A stretch of 64,000 bases of DNA from Pelagicoccus albus (GTDB lineage Bacteria > Verrucomicrobiota > Verrucomicrobiia > Opitutales > Opitutaceae): the NCBI RefSeq assembly GCF_014230145.1, contig NZ_JACHVC010000012.1, forward strand, positions 563,001-627,000, in the 5' to 3' direction. A program made the translations under genes and the position numbers. The notes below the pieces were generated by a model that made no database searches, had not been told where the DNA came from, and was given only the letters and a program-made list of their open reading frames with translations. The stretch's first letter is position 1. Each line of letters starts with the position of its first letter. This document shows, one piece after another, positions 1-8,299 of the stretch.

Positions 1-92
1 ACGCGGGGTTAATTTTCGCCATAAGTATCTCCAGCAAAGATTTTTATATAGAATTCACTTCAGAGAGGATTTTTTTATAGACCCTCTGAGAC

Positions 93-1454
93 CTATTTTC
101 TGTCCCTGCTTTTTGCCTTTCTGGAGGAGGCATTTTGCAAGGTTTTCACGTCTCGCAGCGGCAAGTCTGGTGGCAATTTGGAGCTGCTATTTTTGGGCAC
201 TCCTAGCCTCTGGGCCGAGTAGATCCCCGAGTGTCCAGAACAGTAGTAAGCGATAAAACTTCCGACCGCGAAATAGATGCCGTAGTGCGATCCAAACAGC
301 TCGATCCCCATGATCGTGCAGGCCAGAGGCGTATTGGTCGCACCCGCAAATACAGCCACAAGCCCCACTCCAGCCATCAAGTCAACTGGAGCTCCCAACA
401 AAACCGCCAAGGTATTTCCTAAGGTCGCTCCTATAAAAAACAACGGGGTAACCTCGCCCCCTTTGAACCCGACAGACAGGGTGACAGCCGTGAACAAGAG
501 CTTCCACCACCAGCTCCAAACATCTGCTCCACCAGCCTCGAACGCGGAGAGCAAAGTAACCGCGCCTTCATGCGAACTCCGCACCCCAAGCCCGATATAG
601 TCGCGAGTCCCTAACAGATAGACCAATCCGATCACTACCGCGGCACCCATGGCGACGCGCACCGGAGCGTGAGGCGAAATCTTGCCAAAGCCAATTTGCA
701 GGCCGTGCGTCAATTCCGCGAACACCTTGCTAGCCAAACCAAACGCCACCGCCGCCAAAGCGACCTTTCCCAGCAGCGGGATATCGAGCAAAGCCCGCAG
801 GTGCTCGGGGTCGCTTATGGAAATGTGGTAAGTCGCGTGGTGCACCCCCCAAGCCGAGCAAGTGTAGTCACCCACCAAGCTGGCCACCATCACGGGAATC
901 AAAGCTCCATACTGCATCCGCCCGATGACTAGGACCTCCATCGCGAAAATCGCCCCGGTCAATGGGGTTCCAAAAACGGACCCAAACCCGGCCGCCACTC
1001 CGGCCATCAGAAGGATACGCGTATTCTCCGCTCCGAATTTGCAAAGCCGGCCGTAGGCACTGGCCAGGCTCCCGCCCATTTGCACAGCGGTACCTTCCCG
1101 ACCGGCCGAGCCTCCGAACAAGTGCGTCACCAAGGTGCCAAACAAAACCAACGGGGCCATGCGAGTCGGCACGCCTCCTCCGGGTTCGTGAATGCGATCG
1201 AGGATCAGATTATTACCGCCTTTAGCCGATTTTCCAATCCACTGGTCGAGGTAAGCCATTCCTACACCCGCAACCGGAAGCAGAAAAAGCAGCCACTCGT
1301 ATTGCCAACGCAACTCCGTCGAACGATCCAAAGACCAAAGAAATAAGGCGCTGGCCGATCCGGACAGAATTCCAACCGGAATCACCAACAAGGTCCACAG
1401 GAGCAACTGCCGGAGATTCTCAAAATGTTCGCGGATATCGAAAAGGGATTTCAT
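93..1454 (-). CDS. CLC-family anion transporter, probable fluoride/proton antiporter (CLC-F type)
   Basis: This 453-residue polytopic membrane protein belongs to the CLC chloride channel/antiporter family. The gating-glutamate motif reads GREGT at residues 118-122, followed by AVQMGG. The N-terminal selectivity loop reads GGNNLILDRIHE at residues 79-90 instead of the GSGIP of chloride CLCs. A GFKGGEVTP segment forms the second half of the pathway near residue 330. GREGT together with the GNNL loop is typical of the CLC-F (EriC-F) branch, which exports fluoride, so fluoride efflux from the cytoplasm is inferred. The usual 10-12 membrane helices are visible as hydrophobic stretches. I found no fluoride riboswitch in the 160 bp upstream, so its regulation is unclear. 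It is divergent from the U32 gene. A chloride-selective function is the alternative. Confidence 0.85.
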   Translation of the reverse strand: MKSLFDIREHFENLRQLLLWTLLVIPVGILSGSASALFLWSLDRSTELRWQYEWLLFLLPVAGVGMAYLDQWIGKSAKGGNNLILDRIHEPGGGVPTRMAPLVLFGTLVTHLFGGSAGREGTAVQMGGSLASAYGRLCKFGAENTRILLMAGVAAGFGSVFGTPLTGAIFAMEVLVIGRMQYGALIPVMVASLVGDYTCSAWGVHHATYHISISDPEHLRALLDIPLLGKVALAAVAFGLASKVFAELTHGLQIGFGKISPHAPVRVAMGAAVVIGLVYLLGTRDYIGLGVRSSHEGAVTLLSAFEAGGADVWSWWWKLLFTAVTLSVGFKGGEVTPLFFIGATLGNTLAVLLGAPVDLMAGVGLVAVFAGATNTPLACTIMGIELFGSHYGIYFAVGSFIAYYCSGHSGIYSAQRLGVPKNSSSKLPPDLPLRDVKTLQNASSRKAKSRDRK

Positions 1455-1615
1455 CGAGGAGCCTCAGACATAAAATGCATGCGGCCCTAGGTTACAGAAC
1501 AAAGTCGCACGGAATTACCGATAATCGACAAAGCTGCTCTCCCTTGCTCGCGCTTGCCTTCCCTCCACTTTGCTTCTCAATTCAAAAGAACCGACGCCAC
1601 AACGCCTAAACCAAC

Positions 1616-4153
1616 ATGCCTAAACTAATACCGAAGCGCTTTTCCTCCCAAGAGGGAAACAGCCGCCAAGTCTCCAAGCCGGAGCTGCTCTCTCCCGCGG
1701 GAGATTGGGAGTGCGCCCGCGCCGCGGTCGAAAACGGGGCCGACGCCATCTTCTTTGGCTTGGAGCGTTTCAATGCTCGCATGCGAGGCAAAAACTTCAC
1801 CGTAGCCGACCTGCCCGAGCTGATGGCTTACCTGCACTCCCGCGGAGTCAAAGGATACGTCACCTTCAACATTCTCGTATTCGGAAACGAGCTACGCGAC
1901 GCGGAAGATTTTCTGCGCTCCATCATCGCATCCGGTGTTGACGCCGCGATCGTGCAGGACGTCGGAATCTGCCGCCTGATCCGCCGACTTTCCCCCGACT
2001 TCCCTATCCACGCTTCCACACAGATGAGCGTCACATCCGAGGCTGGCGTCGAATTCGCTCGCGAGCTGGGAGCGAGCGTCGTCGTCCTAGCCCGTGAAAC
2101 TTCCCTCAAAGAAGTGGGGGCGATCCGCGAAAAGACCATCGCCGCGGGGACCGAAGTGCCAATCGAACTCTTTGTCCACGGAGCTTTGTGCGTGGCTTAT
2201 TCAGGACAGTGCCTTACCTCAGAATCGCTGGGCGGCCGCTCCGCAAATCGAGGCGAATGCGCCCAGGCCTGCCGTCTCCCTTACGAACTCTATTCTGACG
2301 GGAAACAGGTCGAGCTGGGGAACCGCCGCTATCTGCTCAGTCCGCAAGATCTTTCCGGCTTGGACGCCATGCCAGAGATCATCGAAAACGGTGTGGCGAC
2401 TTTGAAGATCGAGGGTCGCCTAAAATCTCCAGAATACGTCGCCGCCGTAACCAAAGTTTACCGACAAGCCTTAGACAAAGCTTGGGAGAGCTACATCGGC
2501 GAAACGGAAAAAAACCTTGTCCCCTTCGACCGCCAAGCTGGCAAGTACGCACTCGAGATGACTTTTTCCCGAGGCTTATCCGATGGATGGCTGCACGGGA
2601 TCGACAACCAGAAACTAGTCCACGCCCGCTTCGGCAAGAAGCGAGGCTTGCGACTCGGCGTAGTCAAATCAGTCGAAAAGGACGGTGTCACTTTACTACT
2701 CGAAGCCCCACTGAAAGCGGGAGACGGAGTCGTCTTCGATCGCGGCCGACCAGATGAAAAAGAGGAAGGCGGCCGTATCATTTCCGTAGATACAAAAGGG
2801 GCAGATTCCTATATCCGTTTCCTCGGCGACTCCATCAACTGGAACCGAGTCAAAGCCGGCCACACTCTTTTCAAAACGTCAGACCCGTTATTGGATAAAG
2901 AACTTCGCCAAAGCTACCAAGTTGAACAGCCCAATTTTACTCGCCCCGTCAAAGCGGTCGTCCACGGCGAGCCCGGCAAACCGATAACGCTGGAATTGCA
3001 AGACGAGCTCGGACGCACGGTCCGGTCCGAATCGAGCGAGCCCTTGCAAACCGCTGCCAAACGTCCCCTCGATCTGGATACGCTGCAGAAGCAACTATCC
3101 CGCCTCGGCAATACACCCTTTCACCTAGAATCCCTGGACAATCGCCTGCAAGGCAACTGTCATTTCCCGGTCTCGCAGTTGAACCAATTGCGACGCGAGG
3201 CAGTCGAATCGCTGATCGAACTCCGTCGCCAACCGCTCCGTTGGACTCTCAAAGAGCGAGCCAACGCCACAGGAATCCAAAATAAGAAGGAAAAGGACCA
3301 AGCCAAGACGAAGCCTCAAATCATCCCCTACCTCCGCTCCTTTGAACAATTAGAGACTGCTCTAAGCCTTCCCTACGATGAGCTATACTTAGAGCTGGAA
3401 GATCCAAAAAAATATAAGCAAGCCGTCGAACTCACCCACTCATCCCATCCGAACAAAAAGATCTGGGTAGCCCCGCCTCGCATGTTCAAAACAGGCGAGG
3501 ACTGGGTCATTAAGCAACTTACCCAATGCGGTGCAGATGGATTCCTGGCCCGTAATCACGAGCACTTAAAATCCTTGTCAGACTTCCGCCTACGCGGCGA
3601 TTTCTCGCTCAACGTCTCCAACCCGCTGACCGCGGAGTATCTGATCGATCGTTACAAACTCGAGCGACTTACCGCCTCATACGACCTCAACGCCACCCAA
3701 CTCGCCGCCCTGATCGAACGCGCGCCTCCAAAATGGTTTGAGATCACGCTTCATCAGCACATGCCCATGTTTCACATGGAGCATTGCGTGTTCTGCAGCT
3801 TCCTCTCCGAAGGGAAAGATTTCCGCGACTGCGGCCGCCCCTGCGACAAACATTCTGTATCCATTAAAGACCGTACAGGCATGACCCATCCGCTGAAAGC
3901 CGATGCAGGCTGTCGCAACACCGTCTTCAATGCGAAAGCCCAAACCGGAGCGGAATTCGCTCGCGACTTGCTCGATCTTGGAATCCGAACCTTCCGGGTT
4001 GAATTCCTAAACGAATCGCCACAAGAGGTCCGCGAGACTCTTGACCGCTACGAACGCTTGCTGGCCGGCCAACTGAGCGGACAATCCCTCTGGCGGGAGC
4101 TCAAACTCATTAACCAGCTGGGAGTCACCCGCGGAACATTGCGCGAACGCTAA
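1616..4153 (+). CDS. U32 peptidase-family protein (RlhA/TrhP-like RNA hydroxylation family), long form
   Basis: The 845-residue protein opens with a classic U32 domain (residues ~20-300): LLSPAGDWECARAAVENGAD at the start, then FVHGALCVAYSGQC and the cysteine-rich RGECAQACRLPY. A second cysteine-rich block lies near the C-terminus, HCVFCSF...DCGRPCDKH at about residues 720-745, followed by ADAGCRNTVFN. U32 proteins with these cysteines include E. coli RlhA and TrhP, which hydroxylate 23S rRNA or tRNA; true proteolysis is doubtful for the family. At 845 residues it is longer than RlhA (about 650), matching the long bacterial forms that carry a C-terminal repeat of the barrel. The ATG at 1616 lies just before the conserved domain. 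The target RNA cannot be told from sequence. It ends 15 bp before the convergent regulator gene. Confidence 0.9.
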   Translation: MPKLIPKRFSSQEGNSRQVSKPELLSPAGDWECARAAVENGADAIFFGLERFNARMRGKNFTVADLPELMAYLHSRGVKGYVTFNILVFGNELRDAEDFLRSIIASGVDAAIVQDVGICRLIRRLSPDFPIHASTQMSVTSEAGVEFARELGASVVVLARETSLKEVGAIREKTIAAGTEVPIELFVHGALCVAYSGQCLTSESLGGRSANRGECAQACRLPYELYSDGKQVELGNRRYLLSPQDLSGLDAMPEIIENGVATLKIEGRLKSPEYVAAVTKVYRQALDKAWESYIGETEKNLVPFDRQAGKYALEMTFSRGLSDGWLHGIDNQKLVHARFGKKRGLRLGVVKSVEKDGVTLLLEAPLKAGDGVVFDRGRPDEKEEGGRIISVDTKGADSYIRFLGDSINWNRVKAGHTLFKTSDPLLDKELRQSYQVEQPNFTRPVKAVVHGEPGKPITLELQDELGRTVRSESSEPLQTAAKRPLDLDTLQKQLSRLGNTPFHLESLDNRLQGNCHFPVSQLNQLRREAVESLIELRRQPLRWTLKERANATGIQNKKEKDQAKTKPQIIPYLRSFEQLETALSLPYDELYLELEDPKKYKQAVELTHSSHPNKKIWVAPPRMFKTGEDWVIKQLTQCGADGFLARNHEHLKSLSDFRLRGDFSLNVSNPLTAEYLIDRYKLERLTASYDLNATQLAALIERAPPKWFEITLHQHMPMFHMEHCVFCSFLSEGKDFRDCGRPCDKHSVSIKDRTGMTHPLKADAGCRNTVFNAKAQTGAEFARDLLDLGIRTFRVEFLNESPQEVRETLDRYERLLAGQLSGQSLWRELKLINQLGVTRGTLRER

Positions 4154-4168
4154 GCCGCCCACTATAGT

Positions 4169-5353
4169 TTACGAGCCCGCACCCACCTGAGCCTTGCTCT
4201 TGCGACGATAGGCGCTTGGGGTGACGTTCGTTAGGCGTTTGAATACTACGCTCATGTACTCCGGATGCTCGAAACCCGTCATCTCAGCGACTTGAGCGAG
4301 CGAGTATTCAGTTTCCACTAACATTTGTTTGATACGGACCACTTGTGCATGTCGAATTTCCACCTGAGGAGATCGACCCACATAACGACGAAACCGCTTC
4401 TCCAATAGGCTGCGGGAGATGTGCACCGCCTTGGCTACCTCTTCCACGGTAATTCCTTTGCAGGCGTTTTCCCGGATTAGGTTTAGCGCCTGGGCTACGG
4501 AGGGATCCTCCACTGCCATGATGCTGGTTGATCGCCGAGTCACCACTTCGAGAGGATCGATTAAGGTCTCTTGCTTGAATTGGCTGTAGTGGGTGCCGCT
4601 CAACATTCCCTCCAGAGTGGCCCCCGCGATGCGGGCAAACTCAGTCACGTCGACAGGGATGCTGGACAGAGAGGGAGCGCAAAGCTCGCAGCGAGCACTG
4701 TCATTGTTGATCCCTAGCACCGCCACTTCCTCCGGCACCCGCAGGTTCTTCTGATGGCAGGCATTGATGACATGCACCGCCCGCAAATCATTACAGGCTA
4801 AAATCGCTACCGGCTTGGGCAAAGTATCCAGCCACTTCGCCATCTCTTCCTCTTCCGCGAACTCCCAGGCAGGCTGGCTAACGCCGGGGTAATCAGAGTC
4901 GAAAACCGCACAGGTCTTGCCGGCCAATTTTAGGGCCTCGATGAAGCCATTGCGTCGCTCTTGGGACCAAAGCTCGTTGCCAAATCCGCAAACCGCAAAA
5001 TTCCGGAATCCCTTCTCGATGAAATGCTCCGCGCCCGTGTGACCTATGGCTACGTTGTTCGGGCGGATTTTCGGGCAACCACTGCGGCAAGTCCCGTCAT
5101 CCGAAAGGTCAACACAAGCGATGCGACGATCTCTCGCCTTCTCAAACAGTTCGTCGGAGCTCTCCTTGCAGATTATCCCATCCCACCCTTGATCGAGCAG
5201 CCAATCGGGGTCTTCCGCTCCGCGGGCTTGGTCGTCGACGAAAACGTGCCACTGCGCGTTGAAACGCTTAAATTTAGCTAGGCCGTGGAGGATGTTCAGA
5301 TTCTCCTCCAACCAACCTCTCACCACTATCGCTACACGGGGTCTGTTGATCAT
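4169..5353 (-). CDS. XylR-type AraC-family transcriptional regulator
   Basis: This 394-residue regulator has two parts. Residues ~5-275 form a periplasmic-binding-protein/LacI-like sugar sensor (VAIVVRGW start; GHTGAEHFIEKGFRNFAVCG; VAVLGINNDSARCELCAPSLSSI). Residues ~285-385 form an AraC DNA-binding domain with two helix-turn-helix motifs (ITVEEVAKAVHISRSLLEKR and YSLAQVAEMTGFEHPEYMSV). This is the architecture of XylR-like regulators that bind a sugar in the cytoplasm and switch on a nearby catabolic operon. It is divergent from the epimerase/GH130/symporter genes, with 188 bp between the starts that contain an inverted repeat. Mannobiose, mannosyl-glucose or mannose is the probable effector by context only. 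The protein probably activates the neighbouring operon and controls itself. Confidence 0.9.
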   Translation of the reverse strand: MINRPRVAIVVRGWLEENLNILHGLAKFKRFNAQWHVFVDDQARGAEDPDWLLDQGWDGIICKESSDELFEKARDRRIACVDLSDDGTCRSGCPKIRPNNVAIGHTGAEHFIEKGFRNFAVCGFGNELWSQERRNGFIEALKLAGKTCAVFDSDYPGVSQPAWEFAEEEEMAKWLDTLPKPVAILACNDLRAVHVINACHQKNLRVPEEVAVLGINNDSARCELCAPSLSSIPVDVTEFARIAGATLEGMLSGTHYSQFKQETLIDPLEVVTRRSTSIMAVEDPSVAQALNLIRENACKGITVEEVAKAVHISRSLLEKRFRRYVGRSPQVEIRHAQVVRIKQMLVETEYSLAQVAEMTGFEHPEYMSVVFKRLTNVTPSAYRRKSKAQVGAGS

Positions 5354-5407
5354 ACTCGAAATTCGTTCTTACGGGAAAAGAGAATCAACTATGTCTATTT
5401 CAGGAAA

Positions 5408-5430
5408 TTGAGCAAAGGATTTTTACTCAA
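5408..5430. promoter_or_regulatory. candidate operator of the XylR-type regulator
   Basis: TTGAG (5408-5412) and CTCAA (5426-5430) form an inverted repeat with a 13-base AT-rich spacer. It sits in the 188 bp between the divergent starts of the regulator (5353) and the epimerase (5542). Its position suits control of both promoters. The arms are only five bases, so chance cannot be excluded. Confidence 0.3.
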
Positions 5431-5541
5431 ATTCTCATTACAATTTAGATTAATTACGGTAGACTCCCTTGAAAATTAGACGTAGTTTCGTTTCTTGCGC
5501 CGACCAAACCCCTCCTTCCAGTCGCCTAGAAGCATTCATCG

Positions 5542-6759
5542 ATGAAGACACACCCTCTCCTCAAATTACAGAGCGATCTCAAAACAGAGTTGTTCGAGAA
5601 CATCCTGCCTTACTGGCACCGACTTCGGACCACCGATAGCTTTATCTCGGCCTTGGATTCCGCCAACCAACCGATGGCGAATGTGGATCTCGGGGTCATC
5701 ATGGTGTCACGTCTTCTCTGGACCTACAGCCGCGCCTTTCACCTCTACGGAAACCCGGAATGCAAAGCGCTCGCCGACCACGCGAAGCACGTCTTGACCA
5801 CTCGCTTCGAGGACAAGGAACACGGCGGCTACTACTGGACGGTCGACGCAAGCGGGCAAGCGGCTGAATCGAAGAAACAATGCTACGCCCAAGCCTTTTG
5901 CATCTATGCCTTTTCAGAGCACTTCCAAGCAACAGGAGAAAGCGATAGCCTCGAGCGGGCGGAAAAGCTTTTCGACCTCGTCGAAGCAAAGGCATGGGAT
6001 TCGCAAAAAGGCGGTTACTTAGAGACCTTCAGTGCCGACTGGACTCCATTGGAAAAGATGAGACTGGGAGCGGAGGATTTGGACGCCCCCAAAACCATGA
6101 ACAACCATCTCCACCTCATCGAAGCGTTCGCCAATTTGCAAAAGATCGCTCCGAGCGAGAAGGTCGAAGCGAGCTGCCGCCGTATTCTCCGAGTGATCGC
6201 GGATCGGATTATCCTCGGCGACCAGCCGAGGTTTGGGCTTTTCTACGATATGGACTGGAAACTACTCGATCCGGTCGTCTCTCCAGGCCACGACATTGAA
6301 GGTAGCTGGTTACTGCACGAGGCGGCAGAGATCGTCGGAGATTCGGACTTGATCGGAGAGTTTGAGAAATTGGCCATCGAAATGGCCGAACTGGTTCTCG
6401 CTACCGGGATCGATCCCAAGGACAACGGCCTTTATGACGAATTCCACAACGAAAACCCGCAGAGCGCCACAAAGTGCTGGTGGCCACAAGCGGAGGGAAT
6501 GGTTGGCTTCTTCAACGCGTATCAGATTTCCGGCGACAAGCGATTCCTAGAAGCGAGCTCCGTAATCTGGGAGTACATCCAGGACTTCATCATCGAGAAG
6601 GAAAACGGGGAATGGCTCTGGGGTGTGAATGCCGACGGCACTGCCATGGAAAAGGAAAAAGCCGGCCCTTGGAAGTCCTCCTACCACAACGCCCGGGCAT
6701 GCTTCGAAATGATCGAACGCATCGATAAAGCGCTGCCCACCCTGCCCGACGAACTTTAA
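5542..6759 (+). CDS. AGE-family disaccharide 2-epimerase (cellobiose/mannobiose 2-epimerase)
   Basis: The 405-residue protein is an (alpha/alpha)6-barrel epimerase of the N-acylglucosamine 2-epimerase family. Visible active-site motifs are NNHLHLIEAF (His189, His191), SPGHDIEGSWLL (His250), CWWPQAEGMVGFFNAYQ, and GPWKSSYHNARACFEM (His382). His250 and His382 correspond to the general acid/base pair of cellobiose 2-epimerases. These enzymes invert C2 of the reducing sugar of beta-1,4 disaccharides in the cytoplasm. The next gene encodes a mannosyl-glucose phosphorylase, so the expected reaction is mannobiose to mannosyl-glucose. It is the first gene of a three-gene run, 21 bp ahead of the phosphorylase. 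Cellobiose epimerase activity is possible in addition. Confidence 0.92.
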   Translation: MKTHPLLKLQSDLKTELFENILPYWHRLRTTDSFISALDSANQPMANVDLGVIMVSRLLWTYSRAFHLYGNPECKALADHAKHVLTTRFEDKEHGGYYWTVDASGQAAESKKQCYAQAFCIYAFSEHFQATGESDSLERAEKLFDLVEAKAWDSQKGGYLETFSADWTPLEKMRLGAEDLDAPKTMNNHLHLIEAFANLQKIAPSEKVEASCRRILRVIADRIILGDQPRFGLFYDMDWKLLDPVVSPGHDIEGSWLLHEAAEIVGDSDLIGEFEKLAIEMAELVLATGIDPKDNGLYDEFHNENPQSATKCWWPQAEGMVGFFNAYQISGDKRFLEASSVIWEYIQDFIIEKENGEWLWGVNADGTAMEKEKAGPWKSSYHNARACFEMIERIDKALPTLPDEL

Positions 6760-6780
6760 CCAAATACCCGATAACATAAA

Positions 6781-8004
6781 ATGAGTACTTACGAAACGCG
6801 TCTCTCCCAGTTGGTCGAACAACAGGAAACCCTCCTCTCGCGCCCCAATCCTCCCGTTGAACCGGGAAATGGCATCTTTAGCCGACACGAATATCCGGTC
6901 CTGACGGAAAAGCACGCTCCCCTCTTCTGGTCTTACGACCTCAACCCGGAGACCAATCCTTTCCTCATGGAACGCATCGGCGTTCACTGCGCGTTCAACT
7001 CCGGTGCTATCGAGATCGACGGTACCTACTACCTCTGCGCTCGCGTCGAAGGAAATGATCGCAAGTCATTCTTCGCCATCGCCGAGAGCCCCAACGGAGT
7101 GGACAACTTCCGCTTCTGGGATCACCCGGTAACCATGCCGGAAACTGAAATTCCGGATACAAACGTGTATGACATGCGTTTGACCAAGCATGAAGATGGC
7201 TGGATCTACGGTTTGTTCTGCACCGAACGTAAAGATCCAAACGCAGCTCCCTTCGACCTTTCGTCGGCAGTCGCCCAGTGCGGCATCGCTCGCACCAAGG
7301 ATTTGAAGACTTGGGAACGCCTCCCAGATCTGAAAACATCCTCCGCTCAGCAACGCAATGTCGTGCTCCATCCGGAATATGTAGATGGCCAATACGCTCT
7401 CTACACTCGCCCGCAGGATGGCTTCATCGATGCCGGTTCCGGTGGCGGCATCGGTTGGGGACTTTGCAAGGACATGACAAATGCCGTGGTGGACAAACAG
7501 ACCATCATCGACTCACGCGAGTACCACACCATCAAGGAAGTGAAGAACGGGCAAGGTGATGCACCTATCAAAACGCCGAAGGGCTGGCTCCACATCGCTC
7601 ACGGCGTGCGTGGCTGCGCGAGCGGACTCCGCTACGTAATCTATGCCTTCATGACTTCGCTGGAAGACCCATCCAAGCTCACCTACGCCCCAGGCGGTTT
7701 CCTCATCGCTCCTGAAGGCGAGGAACTGGTGGGCGATGTCATGAACGTGGCATTCACCAACGGAACCATCGTTACCGATGACGGCAAGGTCTACATCTAC
7801 TACGCATCCAGCGACACCCGCTTGCACGTAGCGACTTCGACCATCGACCAGCTCGTCGACTACGTAATCAACACGCCAGCCGACCCGCTCTACAGCGCCA
7901 AGTGCGTCGCCCAGCGAAACGAGCTAATCGACAAGAACCTGGAGTTCATGGCGAAGAGCGAAAACGCTCTCATCAAAAAAATCGAATCCCAGAGAGTCAA
8001 ATAA
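6781..8004 (+). CDS. GH130 4-O-beta-D-mannosyl-D-glucose phosphorylase
   Basis: This 407-residue protein matches GH130 subfamily 1 throughout. Recognised stretches include [56 protein letters not shown] and [20 protein letters not shown]. The catalytic aspartate of the family is Asp131 in NVYDMRL, the same number as in the Bacteroides fragilis enzyme. The reaction is reversible phosphorolysis of mannosyl-beta-1,4-glucose to alpha-mannose-1-phosphate and glucose in the cytoplasm; no signal peptide is seen. It follows the epimerase closely and precedes the symporter after a hairpin-bearing gap. Together they form the mannobiose route that saves one ATP equivalent per disaccharide. Specificity is assigned from family resemblance and context. 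Confidence 0.95.
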   Translation: MSTYETRLSQLVEQQETLLSRPNPPVEPGNGIFSRHEYPVLTEKHAPLFWSYDLNPETNPFLMERIGVHCAFNSGAIEIDGTYYLCARVEGNDRKSFFAIAESPNGVDNFRFWDHPVTMPETEIPDTNVYDMRLTKHEDGWIYGLFCTERKDPNAAPFDLSSAVAQCGIARTKDLKTWERLPDLKTSSAQQRNVVLHPEYVDGQYALYTRPQDGFIDAGSGGGIGWGLCKDMTNAVVDKQTIIDSREYHTIKEVKNGQGDAPIKTPKGWLHIAHGVRGCASGLRYVIYAFMTSLEDPSKLTYAPGGFLIAPEGEELVGDVMNVAFTNGTIVTDDGKVYIYYASSDTRLHVATSTIDQLVDYVINTPADPLYSAKCVAQRNELIDKNLEFMAKSENALIKKIESQRVK

Positions 8005-8026
8005 GACGTATTCACTTTTACCGCAC

Positions 8027-8055
8027 GGAAGGCGTTCACCAGTTGAACGCCTTCC
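8027..8055 (+). terminator. strong hairpin between GH130 and symporter genes (terminator or processing element)
   Basis: A perfect 12-bp stem (8027-8038 with 8044-8055) with a 5-base loop starts 23 bp after the GH130 stop. It is followed by a weak ATTTATT tract, so it may be a partial terminator, a 3' stability element or an attenuator that sets enzyme versus transporter levels. The rest of 8005-8299 shows no gene and probably holds the symporter leader or promoter. Confidence 0.6.
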
Positions 8056-8299
8056 CATTTATTGAAGATCTAACAAAATCCAATTACGGCGCTTACATAA
8101 GCGGCAGAAGAAACTTTTCAGAACGCCTACCCTCGCCTAAAACCGCGGCTTCCCCGAGCTAGCCTCCCACAACGCCCCAAACCCGATTTATACCGCAACA
8201 GCCATTTTCACATTGCGAATTCGCCACTAGGCAAGACGCTCCCAGCAACGCGATTCCCCTACTAGCGTTCACCCAATACAACATTACCAAATCAAGATT

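Noticed and set aside
1455-1615. Possible fluoride riboswitch upstream of the CLC gene
   Set aside because: The minus-strand leader has only a vague GTCTGAGGCTCCTCG resemblance near the start codon; the 5' core pattern is absent.
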